A stretch of 64,000 nt of DNA from Nemania diffusa (taxonomy: Eukaryota > Ascomycota > Sordariomycetes > Xylariales > Xylariaceae). The notes beneath the pieces were generated by a model. That model searched no databases. It was not told the DNA's origin and saw nothing but the letters and a program-made list of their open reading frames with translations. Below are positions 22,385 to 33,441 of this stretch, piece by piece (the stretch's first letter is position 1; every line of letters starts with the position of its first letter). The translations under genes were made by a program, and so were the position numbers. The stretch lies in the NCBI GenBank assembly GCA_038501195.1, contig JBBPUQ010000008.1, positions 1,344,001 through 1,408,000 on the forward strand, read 5' to 3'.

Positions 22385-23448
22385 CTACATCTTCCAGACT
22401 TGAGGTAGAATCCCTTTAGCATCCTCCAGCGATATGCGATGGACGCTCTTCGATAAATCAATTTCATCAACTATACTCCGGATGAAGTACCTGTTGATAA
22501 CGCCGATGCTTACTGATACCATGACCGCCTCCTCTGCATCTGCCTGCTTCAGCCAAGGGGGGGTATTGGCCCACAGCGATTCCCAAAACGTGCTTTCAAG
22601 AACTTGTTGAGTAGTATGTGCCTCTTGGCACCCGTCATCAGCAACAGTGTCGTAGAAAGGCTAGTTCCCCTTTCCATTATCCCAAAGAAGCATTCATATA
22701 AGCCCCATATGTACATACCAAACGGTTCGATGCCCGCCTCATTAAAGTCGATGACCCCTATCAAATGTCCAGAGTCGTTGACGAAGATATTGACTTGAGA
22801 AAAGTCGTGGTGCGATAGTACTGCGGGTAGTGTTTCTAGAAGATGAACATTTGGCTGCAGGATGGTGATGATATGCGTGTGGAGATGTGGAGCAAGGGTT
22901 TTCAGAGATTGGTTCCTGGTGAGCCGACGGAGGGTGTTAGCTGTAGTGTGCGTCCGACTATCGTTGCCATATGGTTTCGGTTGGGCGAAGAATGCTGCTG
23001 CGACGAATGCCCCCAGCTCTGTAACCGTCGTCTTTTCTCTCGCCAAGGGAAACTGAGCCTCCGGGAACGGTTGGAGTACGTAGACCCTTCCAGGAATTGT
23101 TCGGTTACCGTAGACCGGTAGCGGAAACCCTTTGTGAAACTTGGCTTCTGGGATGAGAGGCCCGTAGATCTCGTTTGCCAAGCGGACAGTATATGTGCGG
23201 AACGGGTTGAGACGAAACTGAACCACAGTTTCTAGACTCTTACTCGTGAGAGTAAAACTATTTGAGCCCTGATTGTCGATAGGAATGACATTGTCCGTTT
23301 GTAGAGGAGTCTTAGCAAAATCGATGCACACCTATTTCTCGGTGTACAGAGCGGCAGGGGAATCCAGTGCCTTAGGCACCTTCTTGGCGAAGAATTTGTC
23401 GATTATCTCTCTCTCTTGCTGCTTCCACTCTTTATCCGTGTCCTCCAT
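22385..23448 (-). pseudogene. broken APH-family phosphotransferase (kinase-like) gene
   Basis: A protein-like frame begins at the ATG at 23448 (MEDTDKEWKQQEREI) and hits an in-frame TAG at 23332-23334, after 38 codons. It then continues in the same frame through the APH core: SHHDFSQVNIFV, the HDFSxxN catalytic-loop form, and GVIDFNEAGIEPFG, the metal-binding Asp. Near 22660-22690 coding potential moves to another frame, where a TAG (22661-22663) lies next to the shift; that frame then runs 92 codons (VLESTFWESLWAN, VINRYFIRS) to a stop at 22385. One nonsense codon and one frameshift therefore break an otherwise full-length gene of about 355 codons. The first TAG would be a CAG-to-TAG and the second a TGG-to-TAG change, both C:G to T:A transitions of the kind RIP makes. 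An internal-start product of 260 aa cannot be excluded. Confidence 0.7.
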
Positions 23449-23955
23449 AGCTGGAAGCGGTGGTCTAGGCTGCGAGGCGTTGGATATGTATGATTTCGCC
23501 TTGAAGTAACGTCGGGTGTGTAATTGTAACCCCGCGCTTGCAGTAAAGGAGTTCGATCAACACCGTACACATGAGAATATAGTATATAGGTTGATCTTAA
23601 CACACGGCGTGCAGAAATGACCCATTGAAATTCCACAAGGATCCCGGAAACCCCCAAAACCCGGCGTAGAATCACGGGCCAGTCTCTCACATCCAACGGT
23701 GATTCGCTCACTTTTCCACCCCACCACCTCTCGAATTAAACATAGAACCTCAGTTATGGGGTCATTTAAAGCAGGCTAGCAAGGCTACATATCGTCCACA
23801 AATCTATCAGCTATCCAGAAGGGACCTACTACATCTGCCAAGGCGTTGTTGGGGGTTAGTAGCAATATTGTAACCTCGCCATGTATTAGGGTTGAGTTGG
23901 GGGATAGACGTGCGCCTAAGAATTCGAGTGAGACTGCAGCCGTAGCCTACTTTAA
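23449..23955. other. intergenic, no gene seen
   Basis: Spacer between the broken kinase and the mucin-like membrane protein gene, which are transcribed away from each other. It presumably holds both promoters. Nothing else is recognised. Confidence 0.45.
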
Positions 23956-25161
23956 ATGAGAAATCAAACCCCGCACCTCTATTTCTCTTATTTTTTTATT
24001 GTTTACTATTTTCGATCCAGAGCATTTGTCGAGTGGATTCACCAAATGCACATGTCGGATATAAGATCACCGCGGGGAGCACCTCAAGGGATGCGGTGGC
24101 TTCAGTCGAGGGACAACGTACTACCTGCGACTTGTTACGATCCCTGCAGTATGTTTGAGATGAAATAGAACCAGTCCTGCACTAATATTTTGGATTATTT
24201 AGACAAGGCGAGCCTCGAGGCTCAGACTGTCGGAAAGAGCTCTGCGCTCTGTTCGCCGGATCCGATCTTTCCGGATTCGACCTTTCTCTCGTATTATGCA
24301 ACTTGCGAGGCATGTGTAAGATCGTCATTGAGTGCTTCCGCGGCTCAGGAATTTCTAAACTCGACCTTTGGTCAATGGCTTGCCTTTTGCCAAGGAACAA
24401 CAACAACAACAGTAGCAACAGTGGTCCCCACTTCGACACCATCGACTAACACTCTCACACAATCACACAATACTCAGACACAATCGTCCAACACTCAGAC
24501 ACAATCACCCAACACCACGCCACCAGCCGAATATACCATAATTGTCACCATACCTTACACAGTGGTCACAAATGGACTGAATACTGTTGTGTCCTTAGAA
24601 AAAACTTTGATATCGTTCCCTCCTCGCCCAATAACCACTGTCATTGCGATTGACACGTCACAAGATGGACACCCTACAATTTGGACATTTACGACAATAC
24701 TCACACCTCTACCTAGAGAGTCGCTTGTCACGATAACAGAGGACATATCATCATCTATCGTCACACAAGATACTTCGTCATCAACGCCCCGAACATCAGA
24801 AGGTACGTGATATATCAGTAAATCTGCTATCCTCTAATTCAGACAACTAGAAGACGTTTAAATTAATATTTAATTCAACACAGGCCCAACTTTGGACCCG
24901 GTAAACACGACTATGAATGAGGGCGTCCAGAAACGCCAAGTGTGGATTGCTGGACCAGTTATAGGAGCCATCGCTGGGCTAGCGATTATCCTCCTAGCCT
25001 CGTGGCTTCTATTTCGCGTAAGGAGAAAACGACGAAGCGGTCACGAAGTTCATGGGGACTCTGCTTTCAAGTCAGAATTGGAAGCTAAGTCTAAACCTCA
25101 GGAACTAGACGGGCAAGGCCAGGACGGACGGCTTGCCGAACTTCCTACTACTGATGCATAA
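23956..25161 (+). CDS. single-pass membrane glycoprotein, Cys/Ser/Thr-rich (wall-sensor-like), about 356 aa
   Basis: Three exons, 23956-24148, 24203-24802 and 24884-25161, are joined across 53- and 81-bp GT-AG introns. Splicing gives CYDPCNKASLEAQTVGK across the first junction, followed by an extracellular Cys pattern (ALC, YYATCEACV), a Ser/Thr-rich stalk with three tandem 7-residue TQS-type repeats, and VWIAGPVIGAIAGLAIILLASW as the single transmembrane helix. A basic stop-transfer (RVRRKRR) and a roughly 50-residue polar tail follow. The architecture is that of fungal mucin-like surface proteins related in layout to Wsc/Mid2 sensors, but without a clear WSC domain. The start is uncertain: the first 20 residues (HLYFSYFFIVYYF) are hydrophobic but an unusual signal peptide, so another upstream exon is possible. 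Role unknown; cell-surface location inferred. Confidence 0.7.
24457..24519 (+). repeat. three tandem 21-bp coding repeats
   Basis: Three consecutive 21-bp units beginning ACACAATC encode seven-residue repeats (TQSHNTQ, TQSSNTQ, TQSPNTT) in the Ser/Thr-rich stalk of the membrane protein. Units are near-identical, suggesting recent slippage or expansion. Confidence 0.85.
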
Positions 25162-25578
25162 GACCGACATTTACTACTCGTGAGATTGACTATTTACAGG
25201 ATATGATATATGGTAACATACGAGGATTTCGCCTTGAAGGCTTTACATACGGAATCAAAGGAAAGGAAGTAATTTTCAAAGCCCATGGCACACGAGGCTC
25301 TAAATACCTAGTTTCATCGCTCGTCCTTATGGATTGGGCATAGCTTAATCCTCGATGTTTAATGAGCGTGATATTACTACTAGAAAAAAAGAGGCGATTG
25401 AAGTTGAACATGTACCCGGCACATGGTCGCCGATAGCCAACTTCATGAGCGAAAGCCTGCGATAACTGCAATGAAATAGTCCTAAGGGTCTGATCGAATC
25501 CCCCAAATCCCAGATCATTTGCATTACCACGACTTTCCCTGCGGCAGAGGCGCTTCTCGATACTACGACATCATCTAG
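25162..25578. other. convergent 3' spacer
   Basis: Gap between the converging 3' ends of the membrane-protein gene and the O-methyltransferase. No coding frame has convincing composition. Confidence 0.5.
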
Positions 25579-27006
25579 CTAGTTTGGTACAGCTACGATG
25601 ACGCAGTCGTCAAGCTGATCGGTGTATTTCCAGACATTCAGAATCGTAAGACCTGCTTTTTTAAGGAGCGAATCCCAGTCTGCACGGGAGCGTTCCATGG
25701 CAGCGAAGCAAGTGCTCATAGCTAGATCCAGTTGAGTAGCTCTCCATGGCGCTCCACGCTCGGGAAGCACCATTTCGTCAATCAAGATCCGCGAGTCCTT
25801 AGTCATAGCGGACTTAACATTTTGAAGGATCTCAATGCACTTGTGGTCAGGCCAGTCATGCAAAATGTTGCGCAAATAGTATGCGCGGGCACCTAGTGAC
25901 ACACTCGGGTTAGTGGGTTCATTAAAAAAGAAATCAACTTCGAAGCTGAGTGATATTCACCTTTGACAGGCTGTGGTGTGAAGAAATCGTAGGACTGAGT
26001 TTCGATGCCTTCAAACCCCGGAATGGGGTGCGTTTTGACCTGTTGGATAACCTCTTCTCTATCCTGGAGGATTATACGACCAACGAGACCAGGGTGCTTT
26101 TGTCGGAGAGCAATGCATTGATGGCCCAAGGATCCTCCAATATCAACAAAGACTGGATCGTTTGCCCCTTGAACAGCAAACTCTTTCTCGAAATCTATAA
26201 CATCCAGGAACATTGGAAGCCCATCACGCTGGCCCACCATCCATGACATAAAATTTCCCATCACATGAGGGCGCTCTTTCACCCATTCAAAAGCTTGCTT
26301 ATCAGTTTGGTGGCCAAGGTACCACGGACAATTAGCTCCATCAGTCACATTGGCATAGTTCGATTTGCGAAGAAATTCAGGAAGTGCGTTAAAGGCTGGC
26401 ACAAGAGTCTCCAAGCTATGGGTGTAGTTAGCTTTCGCAACTTAAATAATAGCCCATATTTTTCAGCCAACTTACTAGAAAGGAACCCCGGCACGACCAG
26501 CAAGTGAAACCATAGCCGACGTAATATTATTTACTCGGTAAAGGTCGTCAGAAGGCTGATCAACTATTCCAAATGACTGGTAGTAACGAAGAAGCCGTTC
26601 TATGCACACCGTTAGACGTTGATGCTAAGAGCAGCTGCACCAGCATACTCATCAAGACCAGATCAACCTTAGTCATCTGCGCCAACTCTGCGTTTGTGGC
26701 CTCCTTTTTCTCTGTCAGGACCTCGAACAAATGCGTTTCCACTCCAACAAGGGCGAGTGGGAGTTGGAGGGGCTATAGGTCTGTTAGTTCGGATGCTAGA
26801 ATTGATCAACTATGGAGCTATGCACGAACGGAGTGAACGATCCTGTGGACAGTGTCTCCCGTAGCTTCCGTAGCAAGGTTAAGCTTTCGAGCAGCTTCAC
26901 TCAGCTTACGGCGCAGCCCCGCATCTAGAGTCTCCAAGGTGCCCGAGGAAAGGAGCGCGTCAATTCTATCAGCTAAAGCCGAAGCTTCATTCGCCACAGA
27001 AGCCAT
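25579..27006 (-). CDS. SAM-dependent O-methyltransferase (fungal secondary-metabolism type), 397 aa
   Basis: Five exons, 26830-27006, 26649-26772, 26476-26599, 25961-26415 and 25579-25892, splice across introns of 57, 49, 60 and 68 bp into one 397-aa protein. Each junction restores family sequence: HSPLQLPLAL, VLMKRLLRYYQSFG, GVPFYLETLV and VKGARAYYLRNILHDW. The N-terminal winged-helix dimerisation region is followed by SAM motif I VDIGGSLGH (about 232-240) and the catalytic HDW, His305. This is the PF00891 O-methyltransferase family, seen in aflatoxin- and sterigmatocystin-type pathways. The second intron has a consensus CTAAC branch site. The first donor (GTTCGT) is weak but gives the only good frame. 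The gene is divergent from an MFS transporter and 10 kb from the PKS, making it a candidate tailoring enzyme; the substrate is inferred only. Confidence 0.88.
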
Positions 27007-29329
27007 TGTCAACTAAAATGCTAATCTTCTGGAGGTTGTGAAGATAGCGAGGTGACAGAAGCCAGGGAAATCGGCTGTGCGGGTCAATGGATATTAATTA
27101 TGTACGAAAAGTTTTGAGACCTGGCGACATTGTTAAATATCTTATGTAAGCTACGTAAAAATTGCTATCACTACAGCCTACTCCCTTACTTCGTTAAGTT
27201 CCTGCGTTACGCAAGGCTTTCGGCCCCATACGGCGAGATTTCTTTTCCGTGTTAGATCAAAGCTCAGCGTGACAAATAATACCAGGGCTGTGCCCTTTGA
27301 CTGGGAACCAACTGCATACCTAGTAGGAGGATAACAAGGAACCGGCCAATTGCTATTCGAGATAATAGGTTGATCACTTAGTGAGACATCTTAGGCCGGT
27401 TGCGTACGCGGCGCAAATAGAAGTATAACGTGTAAAGCTGGAAAAAACACTCATCTATTTATAATTTAGATCTATCACATCTATATTTTTAATTGTTGGG
27501 GCGGAATCCCCCCATGTGCTTCCGCCTTTCTGTACGGGAGTTCAATACCGCAAAAATAGCTCGCTAGCTCAAGAAATCAACCTTAGTAGCGGCAAGAATA
27601 TATCATGTCTAATTAAGAAAGGTTTCTGCAACAATACTACTATTAATATAACCTCAGCTCCCTCAGCCCTAGTAGTATAACAATAAACAAGGACATAACA
27701 AGTTGCTATCACAAAGTAAAGTGTTAGGTGTTAAATAAATTATATCAAATATTAATAGCATATAAGGAGACAAGTCGTTCCCGATTAATCGAAAAGTACT
27801 CATAAATTAAGAATATTAACCCCTAACCTAATATTATTAATATCCGCGACCTATCTTCGCTATGAATTACTAAACCTCTTAACCCGAATTACCATTTAAT
27901 TATTACGTCGGAGTTCTTATAAAGCGTGATCTTGCTACGGTAGTTCACCTCTATTAATTTCTGCATGCGTGCAAATTGATTAAGGTAGTTTTTAATCAGA
28001 GAGAATTTCCGTAGGCGCGAATCATGTACCTAGAATTGATGATCACAATCCCTTCATTATTAGTCCAATTGAAACTCTACAATACAGAATTATTTTCTCG
28101 CATTCTTATTAGTATCATTACTAGCTAGCTTGCACTTGCAAATTGAATATTCGGGTTACTCTGTGTAATATCATGGGCTGAAAGCGATCTGGGAACTTAC
28201 CGCCGCTCCTGCTTCAGACAGAGTCGTTATTAATCCGGACGAGTACAACATATTTTTAACCGAGACAGGTATGTAGGGTGGAGCGCGCCTCGGATTTTGG
28301 CTAGTTTGAAAGCCCCCGCCCAATTGCAGCTAATGTTATTAGTAATGTGGAAGCAATAGTATATCATGCTTGAATAAATTCTAATCGGTATATGCATAAT
28401 CCCGGTTTTCCACTTTTTAAGTACTGCAGGTGGTGCTTATTCAAGAGATACTGCATAAACTGTATAAACCATTATGGCGTTGGTGGCTAGTGTATGGCTA
28501 GTGTGTGGCTAAATAATTCAAGCCGTCCTTTCAACGCTCCACTCAGGGGCTTGTGGGGCGAATGCTATATTAGGCTTAGTGTCCTCTTCGAGGTAAAACA
28601 TCGTTTCTAAAAATCCGGGGCGGGTGGAGTGGTGCATACACAACCAATCATAATCGCTAGAGATAGATTAGATAACCCAAGATCTTAACCCCACCCCACA
28701 TCATAAATGACGTGATATTATGTATCGTCCCAGAGAACAGGGTGCTTTCTTATTCTAGACCTATGAGAAGTCCCATCCAACGCATGAGTTGAATCCTAGC
28801 CCTTATATCAACAAATCAGGACGCAGATCCTCAAGTGCCAAGCCGTCTCAAATATCCGTCCGCATGGTACGTTGATACTTCAGAACCCGCTAGCCTACAT
28901 GTACCTATTATCTAAAAGATCTATTTTGACCGTCGCGACCTACGGAGTTATCTGCCTTCTCAACAGATAATTGCACCTTTGCGTTAGCATACACGTCAAC
29001 ATAAATAAACAACACGCAATGCATTGATGACTGAGGGTTATAAAATCCATCAGGCTTATTCAAGTATTTATCGTGCGATTCAGTAAGTACTAGAGCTAGA
29101 CCCAAGTCCCCACCCCATTCATTAGCTCATAGCCGGAGTTCGAGGTCTCTCCTCCGAGCCGACCTCAGCCGGCCGGAGCTGAGTCTATGGGAGGGCTTAT
29201 ATGTCTATAGGTAGTTTGCGAAAAAGGAGACGCACACAGTTTGATCTACCTCCCCTCCCACGCACATAAACTTATATCATCGCAGCTCTCAACTTATTTG
29301 ACTAGATCTTTCGTCGCCTAGCAGCTATC
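27007..29329. other. 2.3-kb AT-rich spacer between divergent OMT and MFS genes
   Basis: This spacer separates the starts of the O-methyltransferase and the MFS gene, so both promoters lie at its ends. The middle, about 27400-28500, is very AT-rich with stop codons in all frames, as expected of an old repeat-induced-mutated insertion. A short inverted repeat GGCGGA...TCCGCC occurs near 27500-27526. No element boundaries or intact transposase are visible. Confidence 0.5.
28482..28510. repeat. short tandem repeat, about 11 bp x 3
   Basis: Three imperfect copies of TGGCTAGTGTG lie in tandem inside the AT-rich spacer. No function is evident. Confidence 0.6.
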
Positions 29330-31107
29330 ATGTCAGAACAAATGGATGACGGTAGCCTAGCGGCGTCAGCACCCGTACCCATTCCTGTCAGCAATAGAAC
29401 CATGGCGAAAAAGGTGCTGTCGGAGCTCGGTCTAGTGTCCCTATGGGAATCACCACGCGATATAAAACTACTATGCGGACAGCGCTTCGTGCGCATGCTG
29501 GGATACGGTGTATCGACCCTAGTCCTCGTCGCCTATCTCGACGCGCTGGGCAACCGGAAAACCGAGATCGGGCTCTTCATGTCACTTACTCTCGTAGGCG
29601 ATGTTTGTATCAGCTTCTTCCTCACTCTGTTCGCCGACGCACTGGGACGCAAGGCCATCCTCGCCCTCGGGGCCCTGCTTATGACTGGTAGTGGTGTCGT
29701 ATTTGCCTTATTCAGTGCCTATTGGGTCTTGCTTCTCGCCGCCGTCGTGGGTGTTATTAGCCCTAAGTAAGTATGAATACACGCGTTGTTCCCTTTCCCA
29801 AACATGAACTCATACCATACACAGAGAAATGGAAGATCAAAAGCAGCTGCTAATCTCAGACACATAGTGGCAATGAGATCGGTCCTTTCCGCGCCATCGA
29901 AGAAAGCATTGTCGCACATCTCACCTTGCCCGAGACTCGAGGCGATATATATGCATGGTACAGCCTATGCGGGGTGGCCGGCGTAGCTTTCGGTATAATG
30001 ATATGCGGCTGGGCCTTGCAGTTCTTCACCGAAATTCTTCACTGGGATTTGCTGTATTCATATCGTGCCATTTTCGTCCTCTATGCTACGGTCGGTCTGG
30101 TTAAGCTCTCTTTGACCATTGCCTTATCTCAGTCCGTCGAGTCAGAAAAGAAACAAAAACAGAATGGACAGACCTTACGGCAAAGGAACGAAGCAACGCC
30201 GTTATTAGCTAGTGAAGGTCCGAGTAATATTGCCGAGCAGGGAGCACTCCCAGACGCGAAACGCAAAACGGGCCTACGAAAGTTTCTCCCAGAAATCCAT
30301 AGAGACAGCGCGACTGTTGTCACCGTCCTCTGCTTCCTCTTCGCTCTCGACGCCTTGGGCACAGGTGTCAACCCACTGTAAGAAGATTGTCGAGATATCT
30401 CTCCTTCTGCCTTGACGTCCTTAATTGTATCCACTAATTCTGCTAGGTCTTGGACTACATACTACTTCCAATGGCGTTTCGACATCGAAAAAGGCGAGTT
30501 GGGCAGTATATTCTTCGTTACGCAGATTATATCTGCCTTATCAATGATCGTCGCCTCATCTATCGCTAAGCGTCTAGGAAACGTCAAGGTAAATTACCCG
30601 TATCCCAATTTGCTCCGTCCGATCTCTCGATATTTTATCACATCGTAGCGCAAGCAACGCTAACGCCCCTAGACAATGGTCTTAACGCACCTGCCCTCTC
30701 AAGTCTTCCGCGCCTTGATAGGAGTGCCAAATAATGTGCACGTGGCACTATTATTTTGCATACTAAACGCATCCATGGCATCAATGGACACCGCGCCCCG
30801 GTCGGCATTCCTCGCTACCATTATCCTTCCCGAGGAGCGAACAGCAGTCATGGGAACCCTGAATGTAGCTAAGACTACAGCTTCGAGCCTTGGCCCTATT
30901 ATTACAGGTGTGCTCGTTGACCACAACCTGTTCTGGGTTTCCTTCGTACTAGGTGGCTCTCTAAAAGGGCTTTACGATATAGGAATTTTGATATTTTTTA
31001 CACATAAGGAGAAGGAATTAGAGAAGCGCGAACGAGACAGGATACGGAAACAGCAGGAAGAGAGGAACAGCTCGACGCATGGAGATCGTATAAACAAGAC
31101 TGTGTGA
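29330..31107 (+). CDS. major facilitator superfamily transporter, 507 aa
   Basis: Four exons, 29330-29766, 29868-30377, 30447-30588 and 30673-31107, give a 507-aa polytopic protein. Splicing restores VGVISPNGNEIGPFRA, GTGVNPLSWTTYYFQWRF and GNVKTMVLTHLPSQ at the junctions. The MFS motif-A loop is visible as FADALGRKAIL after TM2. Two six-helix halves are separated by a long polar loop (KKQKQNGQTLRQRN...). The C-terminal half carries PEERTAVMGTLNVAKTTASSLGP, and the tail is highly charged. The family is plasma-membrane or vacuolar proton-coupled transport. The divergent pairing with an O-methyltransferase suggests a possible metabolite exporter, but the subfamily is also known as housekeeping, so substrate is unassigned. 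Confidence 0.88.
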
Positions 31108-31269
31108 GTTTTCTTAGATCTGAATTGGTGCTGTGAAGTATTCTGCTACTACACTTTAATTAAGAGGCGACACAAATTGGTAGTCTAGGAACGCTTCTAA
31201 ACATCCCTAGTCTAACATATCGAAAGGTGATATAGATCCTTGAAGAGCCTTACATAGTCTCCAATCACC

Positions 31270-33441
31270 TTACAATCGGATTAAACTCACATTTAGAATA
31301 CCCTCGGCCGTCCTTAGGGCTTCAATCACGTCTTTTGTGACATCCCCATCTACGCCTAGAATCATGAGCGCTTCATCGCCGTTCTTCTTCGCACTTCCGC
31401 CTACCACAGGAGGCTGCGCAGGTTGCGCGCTGTCTTCCGTACCAGAAACTGCAGGGCCAGGCTGGCCCTTGGCCTCATCCTGTCCGCCCCTTGGCCGCTT
31501 CGAGTGCAAGCTTGCGACCTGCATGAATGAAATATTAATACCGTGTCGTCCTAGCACCGAGCCTACCCCACCAATCTTCCCAGGCTCGTCGAAATTGTAC
31601 AGAATCAGCAGCGTCCCCTCGGGCGAGAAGCTGGCCTTGAAGCGGCCGAGCCGTGAAATGTAGATATTTTGTCCCGAGACGTAGCCCTCGATGAGCTGGC
31701 TGCCCGCATCGCTACCGCCGCCGCCGTCTCTATTCTCGGAGTCTGGTTGCTGCTGCTGCTGGCCCTCAGCGAGTGCCCGCAACGTCACCGAGCTCGCGTA
31801 CACCTCGTTCCCGCCCCCGCCCCCACTGTGCGCGTGGATCTCGCGGATCACGATTCCCTTCTCGCGCGCGACGGCTGTCGCGTTGACGATGTTCACGTGT
31901 CTACCCCGCGTGTCAGAATACGACGACACGAGCCCCCTGACCAGGGCCGCGAGCAGCGGGCGCGAACTCGAGACGCCGGCAAGCTCGCCGTGATACACGA
32001 GTTCAAAGTGCGTGCCGACGGGAGCCGTAGAAGAGGAGGCGGCGGCGAAGTGCTGCGTGTACAGGGCGCCCATGCGCTCGATTAGCTGCGCGTAGGGTTT
32101 CAGCGCGCGGTACTCCTCGGGCAGGATGAGCGGCGCGTTGACGGCCGACGTGGGCAGCTCGCCGCGTAACACAGCCGCGACCTGCGTGCACACGTCGACA
32201 GCCACGTTCTCCTGCGCCTCGACCGTGCTGGCGCCCAGATGCGGCGTCGCGACGACCTTTTCGTGGCGCAGCAGCGCCCACGCCGGCGTGTTTGGGTCCG
32301 GGGGCTCCTTGGTGAAGACGTCCAGTCCCGCGCCCGCGATGACGCCGCTGTCGAGGGCGGCGAGGAGGGCGGCTTCATTATAGACGCCGCCGCGGGCGAC
32401 GTTCAGGACGCGCGCGGTCGGCTTCATGAGCTTGAACTCGGCGGCTCCGATTAAGTCGAGGGTTGAGGCGAGGAGGGGCGTGTGGATTGTGAGGAAGTCG
32501 ATTTCGGGGAGCATGTCCGTCAGGCGCGGCACTAGGCGCTCGACACCTGTTTGTCGCGCGAGGTCGGGGTTGGCGTAGGGGTCGAAGGCCATGACCTTCA
32601 TTCCGAGGCCAATGCACACTAGAATGAGAGTGTTAGTAGGATCTCGCCAGGCTCTCCAGAAGAAGAGTCGATGAAGCTACGGGCGTCTTCTTTCGTAGAG
32701 CCCTCGAAGCTTCCCTACAAACCTTGATTCCCCTATCCATATCACGGCGGTAGCGAGGAGAAATAAAATCAGAGAAGTAACAACTTACTCCTCGCAACCT
32801 TCATGCCAACCTTCCCCAAGCCCACAATCCCCAGAGTCTTGCGGCCAACCTCGACACCCACCAGCTTACTCCTCTCCCACCGGCCTTCCTTGGTGGTGCG
32901 ATCCGCGCGCCCAACATTCCTCGCCGTAGCAAGCAACAGCGCGACTGTATGCTCCGCCGCCGCAACGATGTTACCTGCAGGCGAGTTTACGACGATGACG
33001 CCGCCCGCCGTCGCAGCCTCTACATCGATATTGTCCACGCCTACGCCGGCGCGAGCCACTGCAGCACCCAGAGTCAGCCACGGCCATTTCAAGTGCGGCG
33101 TGTGAAGGAAGTCCCCAAACCATGGGGAAACTACAAGATGTAACTCTGGCCCGACGAGGAGCTCTCATACTCCTAACGCTGCCAGACTAAGAAGACAGCT
33201 CGGAGAATTTCTCACCGACGCGTAGATGGGATCCTGCGGCGCGAAGCACCTCGGCGGTCACTTTGGTCTCGGAGCGCACGATGAGCGCGTCGACATCGGG
33301 GATCAGAGTGAGGAGTTCTTCCGGGGACACTCCCTGGGGGCGGGAGTCAACCTCGTACTCAGCGGATAGCAGGGCTAGGCCATCTGGAGACACTTTTTCA
33401 GGCACTAGGATATGAGGTTTATGAGATACTGTCGTCGCCAT
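31270..33441 (-). CDS. SER3: D-3-phosphoglycerate dehydrogenase (serine biosynthesis), 614 aa
   Basis: Three exons, 33216-33441, 32789-33058 and 31270-32618, are separated by longish introns of 157 and 170 bp. Junctions restore HLRVVARAGVGVDNID and GMKVARMCIGLGMKV. The enzyme oxidises 3-phosphoglycerate with NAD+ in the first step of serine synthesis, in the cytosol. Motifs: substrate-binding VRSETKV, SPAGNIVAAAEH, Rossmann GIVGLGKVG, NVARGG, the catalytic Arg/Glu/His region GLDVFTKEPP and PHLGAST. The C-terminal part holds an intervening domain and a terminal ACT domain (ILYNFDEPGKIGGVG... EALMILGVDG) expected to bind serine. The ACT domain is split by about 40 low-complexity residues (PRGGQDEAKGQPGP...), and there are poly-Gly and poly-Gln tracts upstream. 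The length is at the upper end for fungal enzymes because of these insertions. Confidence 0.94.

Noticed and set aside
25579..27006. Apparent O-methyltransferase pseudogene with several stops
   Set aside because: All stops fall in four short GT-AG introns, and every junction restores conserved sequence, so the gene is intact.
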